In this document: positions 52,550 through 62,465 of the stretch, piece by piece
How positions within the stretch are numbered: position 1 is the stretch's first letter
Layout of the letters: each line of letters starts with the position of its first letter
Assembly (NCBI RefSeq): GCF_012027495.1
Contig: NZ_SNUK01000004.1
Location: forward strand, 124,001 to 188,000
Direction of reading: 5' to 3'
Length of the DNA stretch: 64,000 bases
From: Thermococcus sp. JdF3
GTDB taxonomy: Archaea; Methanobacteriota_B; Thermococci; Thermococcales; Thermococcaceae
Position numbers and translations under genes: made by a program
Notes under the pieces: model-generated
Databases searched by the model: none
Told to the model about the DNA's origin: nothing
Seen by the model: only the letters and a program-made list of their open reading frames with translations

Positions 52550-54592
52550 ATGAAAAGGATAGCGGCTTTAATCTTGGTAGGGTTGTTCCTCTTTGCGGGT
52601 CTGAATGTAACGTCTGCGGTTGCAGGGGATGTTCTGTATGCCAAAATCTCTTCCGTAGAACTTGGGCTGGGTGACAAAGCCGTTCTCGGACCGTATTCGT
52701 TCACGTTCACAGATGTCAGTCCTGACTTCACCACCGCTAGAATCTCGATTTCAGCGGGCAAAGGATCCTCTGATGTGTACATTGAAGAGGGTAAAACCGT
52801 GTACTATCCATCCGCTACAAACCCGGTGTTTGCGCTCAGTGTTGTCATCTGGAACATCAAAAACAAGCCCATCGTGTACCTCGACATAATGTCACCGCTC
52901 AAGGCAATCGATACCGTGGACCTGAAGGAAGGAGAATACTACAGACTGCCCTCGAACTTTCCGGGGATCAAGGTAAAGCTCATCAGTGCAACGAATGACT
53001 ACGCCACGTTCAACGTGTACTTCCCTTATTCATCCAACCCGACAACCGTTAAGATATCCAAAGGAAGTGGTAAGGGCGTTGCATACAAACTCAACGACAA
53101 GTACAGATATCAGGACTACCTGTACATCAAGGTCACGGACTCCACCTCGGACAGTGCCACCTTCGAGGTTTACCTCCCCAAGGTTGCCGCGGTGGATTTC
53201 AATATCGTGAAGTCCGACGAGGGTGGAAGCGGAACGCCGTCCCAGAATGAAACCCTCCTCGTGTACAACGGCCTGATGTACACGGGGGAGAAGCTGCCCG
53301 TAAAAGTGGATGACACCAGCTACTACGTAAAGCTCATTTCAGTTGTCTCCACGAAGGCCAGCCTCGAGGTCTACAGGAAGTCAACGAAGATTGGTACCTA
53401 CTTCATAAACATCGGAGAGGTGAAGGCAATACCCGACACCCCCCTGAAGCTCTCCATTCAGAAGACGGAGCCACAGTATAACCGCTCCACGGTACTTGTG
53501 TACGCGCCAGAGGGTGCACAGGTGACGCCGATACTCCGCGCCGCCAACATAGTGGCGGATATCGATGCTGTGCCGAAGGAGATAATGCTGAACAACAACC
53601 TAGTCGTCGTTATCTCCGTGGAGAACAGGGGAAAGGGCGACGCCTACGATGTTGCCATAGCCGCCCCACTACCCGACGATTTCGAACTCGTGAGCATGGC
53701 CAAGTCGTGGACTTTCAAGACATTCCCTGCCTTCACGAACATGCCCGCCCTCATCTACGTCCTCAAGCCCACGAAGGTCGGTGAGTTCGACATCGGAAAG
53801 GCGACCGTCACCTTCTACGACGACAAGAGCCTGGAAACGGGCAAGAAGAGGGTAATATACTCCGCGTCGCTCACCGGCATTAAGGTTTACAACGTCCCCT
53901 CCATAGACGTCAGCGCCCAGGCCTACAACGGCACCTGGGGTGACTACGTGACCGCCAAGGTTGGGGACAAGGTCAGCCTCAAGTTTACCCTCCACGCCTC
54001 CGACGGCAACCCCGACTACGAGTTCGTCAAGAACGCCACCCTGCTCCTCGACCTCCCATCGAGCGTTGACGGGCAGTCCCTGGTTGATATCGGCACTGTA
54101 AGGGCCGGCGAGACCAAGACCCTCCAGCTCGACCTCACGGTGCTCAAGGAGGACCTAACCAACATCAGGGCCACCCTTGTATACCTCGATCCGCTCGGTG
54201 GGGAGCACAGGCTTGCCCTCGGCAACCTCGTCACGATCAACAGCGTCCCCCCAAGGATAATAACGGAAGAGGTCAAAGTATGGCCGACCGCCGAGGAGCT
54301 TCCCTCCTACGTCAACCAGACCCTCGCCAAGATGGACGATCCCAAGCCGCTGGCGGAGGAGCTTGCGGACATCTCCGCCAAATACGTCCCGCCGGAGAGC
54401 AACCCGTGGAAGCCCGCGGCGATAGTGTTCATCCTGCTGACCGTCATACTCGCGGGGGTGGCCTACAGGTACTGGGGCGAGGCGGAGAAGCTCAAGGAGA
54501 AGCTTGAGCGGAAGAAACAGAGGCGCCCTGGAGGACTGCCGAAGAAGGAGGGCGAGGAAGAGGGAGAGGGCTCTGAGATAGCTGAGCTCTGA
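52550..54592 (+). CDS. Membrane-anchored surface protein (COG1361/S-layer-like)
   Basis: This 680-residue protein has a signal peptide (MKRIAALILVGLFLFAGLNV), a long beta-rich extracellular part, CARF-like domains absent, and COG1361-type repeats (NNLVVVISVENRGKGDAYDVAIAAPLP near residue 350). A C-terminal membrane segment (AAIVFILLTVILAGVAYRYW) is followed by a Lys/Glu-rich cytoplasmic tail. It is probably exposed on the cell surface. The exact role is unknown. Start ATG 52550 follows GGAGGCACGGAG. Confidence 0.85.
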   Translation: MKRIAALILVGLFLFAGLNVTSAVAGDVLYAKISSVELGLGDKAVLGPYSFTFTDVSPDFTTARISISAGKGSSDVYIEEGKTVYYPSATNPVFALSVVIWNIKNKPIVYLDIMSPLKAIDTVDLKEGEYYRLPSNFPGIKVKLISATNDYATFNVYFPYSSNPTTVKISKGSGKGVAYKLNDKYRYQDYLYIKVTDSTSDSATFEVYLPKVAAVDFNIVKSDEGGSGTPSQNETLLVYNGLMYTGEKLPVKVDDTSYYVKLISVVSTKASLEVYRKSTKIGTYFINIGEVKAIPDTPLKLSIQKTEPQYNRSTVLVYAPEGAQVTPILRAANIVADIDAVPKEIMLNNNLVVVISVENRGKGDAYDVAIAAPLPDDFELVSMAKSWTFKTFPAFTNMPALIYVLKPTKVGEFDIGKATVTFYDDKSLETGKKRVIYSASLTGIKVYNVPSIDVSAQAYNGTWGDYVTAKVGDKVSLKFTLHASDGNPDYEFVKNATLLLDLPSSVDGQSLVDIGTVRAGETKTLQLDLTVLKEDLTNIRATLVYLDPLGGEHRLALGNLVTINSVPPRIITEEVKVWPTAEELPSYVNQTLAKMDDPKPLAEELADISAKYVPPESNPWKPAAIVFILLTVILAGVAYRYWGEAEKLKEKLERKKQRRPGGLPKKEGEEEGEGSEIAEL

Positions 54593-54655
54593 ACTTCTTG
54601 CCTTTTCTCTCCTTAACTTTATAAATCGGTTCTCGCAGTTTCTTCGGGATGGGAC

Positions 54656-55012
54656 ATGTTCAGGTACAAGCAGGTCATAGTCTCCCGGAAGGATCTGAAG
54701 CTCAGCAAGGGTAAGTTCGCCGTCCAGGTTGCCCACGGTGCGGTTACCGCTGCGCTGAAGGCTCAGAAGGAGAAACCCGAATGGTTCAAAGCTTGGTTCC
54801 ATGAGGGGCAGAAAAAGGTCGTCGTGAAGGCTGAAAACGAGAGGGAGCTCTTCGAACTGAAGGCTCATGCAGAGAAGCTGGGAATCCCAACGGCGCTCAT
54901 CAGGGACGCCGGTCTGACGGAGATACCCCCAGGTACGATAACCGTCCTTGCGATCGGTCCGGCCCCGGAGGAGATTGTGGACAAGGTTACGGGGCATCTA
55001 AAGCTGGTGTGA
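54656..55012 (+). CDS. pth2: Peptidyl-tRNA hydrolase, archaeal/eukaryal type (Pth2)
   Basis: This 118-residue protein has the full Pth2 signature: VIVSRKDLKLSKGKFAVQVAHGA at the N-terminus, VVVKAENERELFEL in the middle and LIRDAGLTEIPPGTITVLAIGP near the end. It frees tRNAs from peptidyl-tRNA that drops off ribosomes. TTTATAAATCGG at about 54617 is a TATA box, with GGGATGGGAC before the ATG. Confidence 0.97.
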   Translation: MFRYKQVIVSRKDLKLSKGKFAVQVAHGAVTAALKAQKEKPEWFKAWFHEGQKKVVVKAENERELFELKAHAEKLGIPTALIRDAGLTEIPPGTITVLAIGPAPEEIVDKVTGHLKLV

Positions 55013-55059
55013 GCGGAAGCCTTTTAATAATTTAACCGTTTTTAGGTTTTGGTGGGAGC

Positions 55060-56337
55060 GTGAGACTGAAAAAGCTCATTGTTAAGAACTTCAAGAGTCT
55101 GAGAGACTGCGAGATTGAACTGGATAAGTTCAACGTCCTTATTGGTGCCAACGCTTCTGGTAAGACCAACCTAGTGGAGGTATTCAAGCTCCTCCGGAAA
55201 ATCTACGTTGAGAGAGACACCAACCCATTCCTTGACTGGTGGGGCTACAATAATGTCGTTTGGGCCGGAAAAGAGGAGTTACCAATAACCGTGGGGATGC
55301 TTTTTGACGTTGATGGCTATGATGTTTATTTTGAAACGACTTTCACAGGGACCGGGGGGAGCTTTAGGCTTATTCATGAAATCTTGGACATTAGCGAGTA
55401 TGTAACTTTAGAAAAAGAAGGTTCACAATTCGTCATACGATATTCCAATAACTTCTACAGGGCTATCAAAGAAAGTCCCGGACTGTTGGCCGATATAAAA
55501 CATGAACTTGTTGTAAATGCTCCCCCAAAAAAGTCCATTCTCACCTTACTATCTCCTGAAGAGCCAGCTAGGGCCTTTTTCTCTGAATTTCTTGGAAAAT
55601 TATTTGGAGTAGTTCCATTGCTTGAAACTGAATCTGGGGACAAAAAAGACCTCTTTGTGGTTTTTCCGAGGATAGAAGAGGACCTTGTTGTCTTTGTGTT
55701 TATGCGTGAATTTTTCGAGATGTTTAATTCTCCTTATCTAAGACAGATAAACATTGAAGATGTTAAGACTCCCAAGTTCCCCAAAAAGGAGACAATCCTA
55801 AACGCGGACGCTTCAAACCTCATTCCGCTCCTTTATAACATCTGGCTCCGCGAAGGCAGATTGCCAGAGGGAATAGCTGGGCCTCTCTCCATAGCCTTCC
55901 CCAACACAAGGGTCTTCTTCCAGCTCACTGAGGATGGAAGGGTCATGATGAAAGTCTTTGAGAACGATCTTGAACTTGCTCCTCCAGGCATCTCTGACGG
56001 TTTCTATAAGGTTCTCGCAATACTTACTGCGGCCTATCTCAATCCTCCGCTCCTCATAATCGATGAGATAGAGAACTCTCTCCATCCAGAGACGCTTGAG
56101 CTGATAATAGACACGCTCAGGGAAAGCGAAAGTCAAGTCATTATTACAACGCACTCCCCGATCGTAGTTGATATTGTCGAGCCTTCTGACCTTGTGCTCG
56201 TTGATAAAGAGAACGGTGAGACGGTCTTCAGGAGAATAAAAGATCCGGAGCGAATAAAGAAGTTCCTCAACGAGAAGGGCCTCACATTGAGCGAGGGCTG
56301 GCTTTATGGTTCACTCTTTGAGAACAAAGAGCAGTGA
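55060..56337 (+). CDS. AAA15/AAA21-type ABC ATPase (possible defence ATPase)
   Basis: This 425-residue protein begins LKKLIVKNFKSLRDCEIELD with Walker A GANASGKTNL near residue 33. It continues to APPGISDGFYKVLAILTAAYL (ABC-signature-like), Walker B LLIIDEIENSLHP near 335, and THSPIVVD, the layout of OLD/RecF-like AAA15/AAA21 proteins. The start is GTG 55060 with GGTGGGAGC upstream. It overlaps a TOPRIM-like gene (TGATG). This pairing resembles ATPase-nuclease defence modules such as OLD-like and PARIS, but identity with a known system is not established. Confidence 0.85.
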   Translation: MRLKKLIVKNFKSLRDCEIELDKFNVLIGANASGKTNLVEVFKLLRKIYVERDTNPFLDWWGYNNVVWAGKEELPITVGMLFDVDGYDVYFETTFTGTGGSFRLIHEILDISEYVTLEKEGSQFVIRYSNNFYRAIKESPGLLADIKHELVVNAPPKKSILTLLSPEEPARAFFSEFLGKLFGVVPLLETESGDKKDLFVVFPRIEEDLVVFVFMREFFEMFNSPYLRQINIEDVKTPKFPKKETILNADASNLIPLLYNIWLREGRLPEGIAGPLSIAFPNTRVFFQLTEDGRVMMKVFENDLELAPPGISDGFYKVLAILTAAYLNPPLLIIDEIENSLHPETLELIIDTLRESESQVIITTHSPIVVDIVEPSDLVLVDKENGETVFRRIKDPERIKKFLNEKGLTLSEGWLYGSLFENKEQ

Positions 56338-56852
56338 TGGGCATGGCAAAGGAGATAGTCATCATTACCGAGGATGCCTACGGGGGAGAGTTCTTCAAGC
56401 GTCTCTTGGGCAGATTGAAGCGGGGGGGACTTGCCAGCGTCAAACTCAAGAGGCTCTCTGGAAGGAAGAATCCGATCCATGCTCCCTACCTTTGCAATCA
56501 TAAGTTAACCAAGATCATCAGGGCTGCTGAGATTGCTTTCCCTGACTTCATACTTATTGTTTACGATGGCGATGGTCCAGCAAATTATGGGTCACGCAAA
56601 CGGGACATTGAGAAACACATACCTAAAAATATTGGGGTTCCTGTTAAGACTCTCCTCTTTGAGTACGAGATTGAGGAATGGGTATGCAAAAGCCTCGGCT
56701 ACAGTTGGAGCACCAAACCTTCCGATGAACTGAAAAAGAGAGAGCGTTACACCAAATCCAAGCTTCCAAAGTATGCTGATAAGCTCGACTTTGAGAAGCT
56801 CAAACAGAACTGCAAGTCGTTTCGCGAATTTTTGAAGCTTCTGGGTGATTGA
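56337..56852 (+). CDS. TOPRIM-like partner protein of the AAA ATPase
   Basis: This 171-residue protein has [17 protein letters not shown] near the start, [10 protein letters not shown] near residue 75 and [13 protein letters not shown] near 110. The order (acidic residue, DxD, Glu) suits a TOPRIM-type or DUF4276-like metal site. ATG 56337 overlaps the ATPase stop; ATG 56343 is the alternative. Its pairing with the ATPase suggests an effector nuclease, possibly cutting RNA or DNA. This is inference from the motif order and neighbour only. Confidence 0.65.
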   Translation: MGMAKEIVIITEDAYGGEFFKRLLGRLKRGGLASVKLKRLSGRKNPIHAPYLCNHKLTKIIRAAEIAFPDFILIVYDGDGPANYGSRKRDIEKHIPKNIGVPVKTLLFEYEIEEWVCKSLGYSWSTKPSDELKKRERYTKSKLPKYADKLDFEKLKQNCKSFREFLKLLGD

Positions 56853-56853
56853 G

Positions 56854-58104
56854 ATGGATCATCGCGAGTTTTTTTCCCAGTTCAGGTATCTGAGCAAAAA
56901 ACCCGGCATTGGGGGCAGGATAAAGGTTCAACCGGAGGATTTCGTGGTCATCGAGGACCCCCTCCCGTCAATCTTTGAGGGGAGGAAGCATGCCATCTTT
57001 CTCCTCAGGAAGCACAACTGGGACACGATGAGCGCGGTGAAGGAGATAGCGAAGCGCGCCGGGATTAGCTACAGGGATGTGAGCTTTGCGGGAACGAAGG
57101 ACAGGCACGCGGTGACGTATCAGTACATAAGCGTGCCGGCCGGAGAGAGGGAGGCCGTTGAGAACGTTCGGATACGGGACATAGAGCTCCGCTTCGTTTC
57201 CTACGGCAGGTTTATCAAACTTGGTCACCTCCTTGGGAACCGGTTCCGGATAATAGTTAGAGACGTCGATGAAAAGGCGTTTGAGCGGAGCCGGGAGATA
57301 ATCCGCGAGCTCCGTGGTATGGGAGGTTTCCCGAACTACTTTGGCTACCAGCGCTTTGGTGAGAGGAGGGTTACCAACCATCTCGTGGGGGGGCTTCTCC
57401 TCCGTGGAGACTTCGCGGGTGCCGCGAGGCTTTTCCTGGGTGCCCACGGGGGAGGCATGGAGGGCGACGAAGCCAGGAGACATTTCTGGGAGACGGGCGA
57501 CGTTGAGAGGGCCCTTGAAGAGTTTCCAAACTTCCTGAGGTACGAACGAACGCTTCTGTACCGCTACAAGGAAACGGGGAGCTGGAGAAGGGCTTTCCTC
57601 TCGCTGCCCCTTCCGATAATGCGCATCTTCATCCACGCCTATCAGAGTTACCTCTTCAACCTCTACATTTCCCGGAGGATCGAGAGGGGCATTCCTCTGA
57701 ACGAGGCCCTCGTCGGCGATATCGTCGTTCAGGTTAAGGGCGGCATCCCCTACCGCGATAGAACGTATCGCGTCACCGAGACAAACCTCGATTTTGTGAA
57801 CGAAAAGATACGGCGCGGCGAGGCCATGGTCTCCGGCCCGCTCTTCGGCTTTGCGATGAGGAGGGCCAGTGGGCTCCCAGGCAGGCTCGAGGAGGAGATT
57901 CTTGAGGACGAGGGCATAACGCTTGAGACCTTCAGAAGGCTCCCGAAGCCGATGGCCGAACCGGGCGGCAGGAGGGAGCTTCTGATACGGCCTCTGGGCC
58001 TCACCTACGGTCACATCCCCGGAACAGGCATGTGCTTCCGCTTCTTCCTGCCGAAGGGGGTTTACGCAACCAGCGTTCTCAGGGAGATAATGAAGGACCA
58101 CTGA
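56854..58104 (+). CDS. truD: tRNA pseudouridine synthase TruD
   Basis: This 416-residue protein has the TruD active-site block [16 protein letters not shown] near residue 83 (catalytic Asp), the NYFGYQRFG block near 165 and a C-terminal GFAMRRASG segment. TruD makes pseudouridine-13 in tRNAs. ATG 56854 follows GGGTGATTGAG and lies one base past the previous stop. Confidence 0.97.
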   Translation: MDHREFFSQFRYLSKKPGIGGRIKVQPEDFVVIEDPLPSIFEGRKHAIFLLRKHNWDTMSAVKEIAKRAGISYRDVSFAGTKDRHAVTYQYISVPAGEREAVENVRIRDIELRFVSYGRFIKLGHLLGNRFRIIVRDVDEKAFERSREIIRELRGMGGFPNYFGYQRFGERRVTNHLVGGLLLRGDFAGAARLFLGAHGGGMEGDEARRHFWETGDVERALEEFPNFLRYERTLLYRYKETGSWRRAFLSLPLPIMRIFIHAYQSYLFNLYISRRIERGIPLNEALVGDIVVQVKGGIPYRDRTYRVTETNLDFVNEKIRRGEAMVSGPLFGFAMRRASGLPGRLEEEILEDEGITLETFRRLPKPMAEPGGRRELLIRPLGLTYGHIPGTGMCFRFFLPKGVYATSVLREIMKDH

Positions 58105-58154
58105 TGTCCAGCAACCCTTTTATCGGGTTTTCTCAACTTCTTTCGGTGGTGTGA

Positions 58155-58892
58155 GTGAGGGTGAGGGCAATATCGCTTGACATAGACGGCACCATAACCT
58201 ATCCCGACAGGCGGCTCAGTGAGAACGCTTTGAGGGCAATACGGCTCGCCGAGAGTCTGGGTGTCCCGGTCATGCTCGTCACCGGCAACTCGGTACCGTT
58301 CGCGGAGGCCATGGCCATAATGATAGGCACCAGCGGACCGGTTGTCGCGGAGGACGGGGGCGCGCTGTCCATAAAGGACGGACGGCTGAGGAAGAGAGTT
58401 TACCTGACGAAAATGGACGAGGAGTGGATTCTCTGGAGCGAGATAAAGAGGCGCTACCCTGAGGCCGTCATGAGCTTCTCGATGCCGGAGAGAAAGGCCG
58501 GGCTTGTGATTATGAGAACGATTCCAGTCGAGGCGGTCAGGGAGATTATAGGGGAGCTCGGGCTGAACCTCATCGCGGTGGATTCCGGCTTCGCGATACA
58601 CGTTAAGAAGCCCTGGATCAACAAGGGTACGGGGATTGAAAAGGCCTGTGAGATACTCGGGATAAGTCCCAGGGAAGTTGCCCACGTCGGGGATGGAGAA
58701 AACGACCTGGACGCCTTCCGCGCCGTCGGCTACCGCGTTGCCGTCGGCCAGGCTCCAGAGAGCCTGAAAAAAGCTGCGGACTACGTGACGAAAAGGACCT
58801 ACGGTGAGGGGGGTGCGGAGGGCATAGTTCACATCCTTAAAGAATTCGGCTACATGGGTGAGGGCGATGATGATCCGTTTGGCGACCCTTGA
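58155..58892 (+). CDS. pgp: Archaeal phosphoglycolate phosphatase (HAD, Cof-type)
   Basis: This 245-residue protein has HAD motif [17 protein letters not shown], motif [10 protein letters not shown], the Lys in [15 protein letters not shown] and motif [24 protein letters not shown]. The length and cap match archaeal phosphoglycolate phosphatase. The start is GTG at 58155, with GGTGGTG upstream; GTG 58161 is possible. Its 3' end overlaps the acetyltransferase gene by 26 bases. Confidence 0.92.
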   Translation: MRVRAISLDIDGTITYPDRRLSENALRAIRLAESLGVPVMLVTGNSVPFAEAMAIMIGTSGPVVAEDGGALSIKDGRLRKRVYLTKMDEEWILWSEIKRRYPEAVMSFSMPERKAGLVIMRTIPVEAVREIIGELGLNLIAVDSGFAIHVKKPWINKGTGIEKACEILGISPREVAHVGDGENDLDAFRAVGYRVAVGQAPESLKKAADYVTKRTYGEGGAEGIVHILKEFGYMGEGDDDPFGDP

Positions 58893-59700
58893 CGACGTTG
58901 CCGGAATAGTGAAGCTCCATACCGCCGGAGAAGAACTGGCGGGCAATCTCTACCGGCGCTACTCTATGGGAGGGCCCTGGATGAGTGCCGAGACGCTCGC
59001 GATTCACATCAACAACCTCCTGCTGGACAACCAGCTGGTTGCCGTAGCGGAGTTGAACGGAGAAATCGTAGGCGAGATAGAGGTTCTCCTCTCTGAAGAG
59101 CCGATTAAAGGGAAGCTTATGCCAATCGCCCACATTGACGTCATCGAGGTTCATCCGGGTTACAGGGGCAGGGGTATTGGAAGGGCGCTCATCGAGTTCG
59201 TCGAGGAGATTGCCGGGGAAAGAGGGGCCCGGCTTCTCACAGTTCAGCCGGATGACGCTGCCAGGGGCTTCTACGGGGGGCTCGGCTTCAGCGTTGCGCT
59301 GTTCTCAGGAACGATCGTGCGGGTCCCCACGGGAGGGGCCGGGAGAACGGAAATCACGGAATTCGGTTGGGAAGACGTTAAAAACCTCGAACTGGTTGCA
59401 GGTCGCTTTCAGAGCTCGTACAGCATGTTCTTTTCAGCGTTCAAAGACAATATCGCCGGAATTCACCACACGGTCGAGAGCGGACGGAGCGGGGCCTCGT
59501 ACTACGCTCTCCGAAACCTCCCGGGCAGAGGCGGCCTGGCACTGCTCCTGTGGGGTAGACTTGAGGATGTGAAGCCTGTCCTGGAGAGGGCCAAGGTTCT
59601 TGGCTGCGAGAGGGTTTTAACGGTTCTTCCCAACGGGGTCGAGAGCTTTGGGGTCCAAAAAGTTAGGGAGGTAGAGATAATCGGAAAATCCCTCACCTGA
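58867..59700 (+). CDS. GNAT-family N-acetyltransferase
   Basis: This 277-residue protein has an N-terminal GNAT domain ([42 protein letters not shown], the CoA-binding R/Q-x-x-G-x-G/A) and a second, less conserved half (from about residue 150) that may be a degenerate GNAT repeat. Substrate unknown. ATG 58867 follows GGGTGAGGGCG and overlaps the phosphatase gene, and its 3' end overlaps the convergent hydrolase gene by eight bases. Confidence 0.9.
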   Translation: MMIRLATLDDVAGIVKLHTAGEELAGNLYRRYSMGGPWMSAETLAIHINNLLLDNQLVAVAELNGEIVGEIEVLLSEEPIKGKLMPIAHIDVIEVHPGYRGRGIGRALIEFVEEIAGERGARLLTVQPDDAARGFYGGLGFSVALFSGTIVRVPTGGAGRTEITEFGWEDVKNLELVAGRFQSSYSMFFSAFKDNIAGIHHTVESGRSGASYYALRNLPGRGGLALLLWGRLEDVKPVLERAKVLGCERVLTVLPNGVESFGVQKVREVEIIGKSLT

Positions 59701-60844
59701 GAAACTCTCGCACCAGTGCGACCTCCATCGCCGTTCCGAGGTGGAGCACGTCCTCGTCAACGTCGAACCTCGGGTGGTGGTGTGGATAGATTATCCCCTT
59801 TTCCTCATTGTAGATTCCAAGCGTCAGGAATGTTCCAGGGACTTTCTGGAGGTAGAAGGCGAAGTCCTCGGCACCCATGGTTGGCTCGACGTCTCCGTGC
59901 TTCAGGCCGTACTTTTCGGCCACCTTCCTGGCGAATTCTGTCATGCTCCCATCGTTAACCGTCGGTGGAACGAGCTCCTCGATTGACAGCTCATAGGAAG
60001 CCCCGTGTGCCTTTGTGACGCCTTCGAGTATCTCCCCCATGCGTCTCTGAATAAGCTCGCCTATCTCGTGCTTGAAGAACCTTATCGTACCCTTCATCTC
60101 GACCTCCTCTGGAATCACGTTGAAGGCCGTTCCCCCCTGTACGGCAGTGACACTTACAACTCCAGTCTCAATCGGGGAGATGTTTCTGCTGGCTATGGTC
60201 TGGAGTGCGAGTATTGCCTCCGCCGCTATCGGGATGGGGTCAACGGTCTGGTGCGGCGATGCCCCGTGGCCGCCCTTCCCGATTATCCGTGCCTTGAATA
60301 TGCCCGCACCGGCCATGAACGGACCTTCCTTTATGCCGATGACCCCACTGGGGAGGTCGTGCCAGACGTGGAGGCCGAACACAGCATCCACGCCATCCAG
60401 GGCTCCACCTTCGATCATCTTCACCGCTCCGTTGCCGCCCTCCTCTGCCGGCTGGAATATCAGCCTCACCCTGCCGTTGAACTCATCGATGTGCTTCGGG
60501 ATTATCTTTGCAGTTCCGAGGAGCATGGCAGTGTGTGCGTCGTGTCCGCAGGCGTGCATTTTTCCGGGAACGCGGGACTTGTAGGGGACATCGTTCTCCT
60601 CCTCAACGGGCAGGGCGTCCATGTCCGCTCTGAGGGCTATCGTCTTCTCCCCCTCTCCGATGTCTGCTATTATCCCGGTTCCGACGCGCTTTATTCTGTA
60701 CCCCCATTCGCGGAGGTGCTCCTCCACAATCCTTGAAGTTCTCTCCTCCTCGTACTTAAGCTCTGGGTGCATGTGGAAGTCCCTTCTCCAGGCTATTATC
60801 TCTTTCTCAATCCTCTTTGCCTCTGAAACCGGGTCGAAGCCCAT
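59693..60844 (-). CDS. M20-family metal-dependent amidohydrolase/carboxypeptidase
   Basis: This 383-residue protein has RRDFHMHPELKYEE near residue 18, the metal-binding MHACGHDAHTAMLLG near 98, the catalytic FQPAEEGGNGA near 130, and PTMGAEDFAFYLQKVPG near 325. It belongs to the N-acyl-amino-acid amidohydrolase/thermostable carboxypeptidase group. ATG 60844 is chosen because GGTGAGG precedes it; ATG 60898 has no good site. The exact substrate (N-acyl amino acids or peptides) cannot be told. Confidence 0.9.
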   Translation of the reverse strand: MGFDPVSEAKRIEKEIIAWRRDFHMHPELKYEEERTSRIVEEHLREWGYRIKRVGTGIIADIGEGEKTIALRADMDALPVEEENDVPYKSRVPGKMHACGHDAHTAMLLGTAKIIPKHIDEFNGRVRLIFQPAEEGGNGAVKMIEGGALDGVDAVFGLHVWHDLPSGVIGIKEGPFMAGAGIFKARIIGKGGHGASPHQTVDPIPIAAEAILALQTIASRNISPIETGVVSVTAVQGGTAFNVIPEEVEMKGTIRFFKHEIGELIQRRMGEILEGVTKAHGASYELSIEELVPPTVNDGSMTEFARKVAEKYGLKHGDVEPTMGAEDFAFYLQKVPGTFLTLGIYNEEKGIIYPHHHPRFDVDEDVLHLGTAMEVALVREFLR

Positions 60845-60918
60845 AGTCCTCACCGTGGAACATTCTGTGGAGGAGGATATTAGCTTTTCGATGCCCATCT
60901 GAAAGAGGACACCGACCG

Positions 60919-60931
60919 TAAAATTTATAAA
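60919..60931 (+). promoter_or_regulatory. TATA box for the tRNA-Ala/tRNA-Val pair
   Basis: TAAAATTTATAAA lies about 40 bases before the first tRNA, the usual spacing. On the other strand it reads TTTATAAATTTTA and could also serve the convergent hydrolase gene at 60844. Confidence 0.7.
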
Positions 60932-60967
60932 CCCACCCAGATAGGTGATTACGGCGTCGATGGAAGT

Positions 60968-61045
<78 letters not shown>

Positions 61046-61056
61046 TTCCTTGGGTT

Positions 61057-61134
61057 GGGCCCGTGGTCTAGACTGGTTATGACGTCACCCTGACACGGTG
61101 AAGGTCCGGGGTTCGAATCCCCGCGGGCCCACCA
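61057..61134 (+). tRNA. tRNA-Val, anticodon GAC
   Basis: The acceptor stem GGGCCCG/CGGGCCC and the anticodon arm TCACC-CTGACAC-GGTGA give anticodon GAC. The T arm GGTTCGAATCC and the encoded CCA are present. It lies 11 bases after tRNA-Ala and is probably co-transcribed. Confidence 0.97.
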
Positions 61135-61540
61135 TAAGAAACTTCTGCCAAGCAAAAGTTTCATCAAAGTTCGTAGCTCCTTCTTGAAGTGCAAGTTCTT
61201 GGGAGGTTTTCTACTTAAAATCAAGTGTTTTGAGTGAGAGCTCCTTTAGGAACTCATTGTAAAGGGGTTTAACCCTAAAAAGACGCCCAAAGGGCGTCAG
61301 AGGAAAAGTAAACCCCTTTGATAAGCTTGGCATTTTGTTCATTGTTCTCTATTAAAAACAGATTCTCAAGAGAAAGAAAACCGAAACTTTTCCAAACGCG
61401 ACAATGCAAAGAGCTACAAACTTTTGGTCAAGCTTTTTCCAAACGCTTGTTTGCCTGCACGACGTCGGGCTTTGCTCGGGTGTAGACTGAGACGATAAGG
61501 TTTATAAGACAACGCCCCAACCAACCGTGAGGCGAGACCG
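61135..61540. other. AT-rich intergenic region with a nested hairpin
   Basis: AAAGGGGTTTA (61261-61271) pairs with TAAACCCCTTT (61309-61319), an 11-bp outer stem. Inside it GACGCCC-AAA-GGGCGTC (61282-61298) makes a 7-bp hairpin. The flanks contain repeated AAACTTTT-type motifs (about 61384, 61418). No coding frame is supported. TATAAGACAAC at about 61502 may be the TATA box of the DUF357 gene. It lies directly after two tRNA genes, a usual place for integrated elements, but no integrase is present. Confidence 0.6.
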
Positions 61541-61828
61541 GTGGGGCGGGAGATAACCGAGGAAAAGCTCCAGAAGTACTTTAGAATCACCGAAGAGGCT
61601 TTAAAGACCCTTGAAATAGCCGTCCACGAGAAGAGCCTTCTTAGGGGCGTTGCGGAGGATTTTCTGACGATGGCGAGGAGCTATTTCAACGACGCCAGGT
61701 ACTACTACGAGAGGGGCGACTACGTGACGGCTTTCGCGGCACTCAACTACGCGCATGGTTTTATCGACGCCGGCGTGAGGCTTGGCGTTTTCAGGGGAGA
61801 GGATGACAGACTTTTTGCCTTCGGCTGA
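61541..61828 (+). CDS. DUF357 family protein
   Basis: This 95-residue helical protein matches DUF357, with [35 protein letters not shown] in the middle (residues about 45-79). Its function is unknown. The start is GTG 61541. It lies 10 bases before the DUF555 gene and is probably co-transcribed with it. Confidence 0.85.
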   Translation: MGREITEEKLQKYFRITEEALKTLEIAVHEKSLLRGVAEDFLTMARSYFNDARYYYERGDYVTAFAALNYAHGFIDAGVRLGVFRGEDDRLFAFG

Positions 61829-61838
61829 GGTGAGAGCC

Positions 61839-62219
61839 ATGGGAGACTACGTCGTCGTTTTGGAGGCACCCATAATCGTGAGGGACGTCGAGACCAGTGA
61901 GGACGCGATAAACGTTGCGGTTTCCAAGGTCGCCAAGGCGCTCAACAAGGAGAAGCTCGATTTTGTGAGGGTTGAAATAGGCTACTCCCAGTGCCCCGTC
62001 TGCGGGGCCCACTTTGAGAGCGCCTTCGTCATTGGCTCGGTTGGTCTCGTGGGGATGTACCTCACGATTAAGGTGTACAACGCCCAGACCATCGAGCACG
62101 CCGAGAGGATAGCCAAGGCCGTCATCGGCAAGGCCCTCAAGAAGGTTCCCCTCAAGGTCTATGAGATACGGGAGCTGACCGAGGAGGATGAGGGGGACGG
62201 CGTGGAGCTTGGGGAGTGA
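61839..62219 (+). CDS. DUF555 / UPF0212 family protein
   Basis: This 126-residue protein begins MGDYVVVLEAPIIVRDVET and carries the pair QCPVCGAHF near residue 50, as in UPF0212 proteins of archaea. The function is unknown. ATG 61839 follows GAGGTGAGAGCC; earlier ATGs lie inside the upstream gene. A four-residue acidic tail ends the protein. Confidence 0.85.
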   Translation: MGDYVVVLEAPIIVRDVETSEDAINVAVSKVAKALNKEKLDFVRVEIGYSQCPVCGAHFESAFVIGSVGLVGMYLTIKVYNAQTIEHAERIAKAVIGKALKKVPLKVYEIRELTEEDEGDGVELGE

Positions 62220-62437
62220 TCAAGTTTCCCCCTCAATTTCCTCTTCTGAAGCCGTCTCCGCGTACACCCACAGTGCGCCCAGGCTGTTTATCACGTACCG
62301 CACCGCTCCGAGGGAGAGCAGGATGAGCAGCCGAGCGCGAAGGGAATGGCGTAGGTTACGAGCAGGGTCGCGATGAGCAGACCCACGAACTTCTTACTTC
62401 TGAGCGTCTTATCGAATTCTATGCTGGGAGTCTCCAT
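62220..62437 (-). pseudogene. Small membrane protein with a one-base frameshift
   Basis: From ATG 62437 the frame reads METPSIEFDKTLRSKKF, then VGLLIATLLVTYAIPFALG and then shifts to a short non-membrane tail. If one base is added at the Gly codon (near 62333), the frame continues LLILLSLGAVRYVINSLGAL and ends at TGA 62220-62222 in WVYAETASEEEIEGET. That would be a two-helix membrane protein of about 73 residues. It is either a decayed gene or a sequencing or assembly error. Its stop is next to the DUF555 stop. Confidence 0.6.
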
Positions 62438-62465
62438 GTTACATCAACGAGTGGTGTGTAGGTGA

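Noticed and set aside
51157-52782. 541-residue frame opposite aspS
   Set aside because: The aspS product is unmistakable; the antisense frame is a shadow and has no family motifs.
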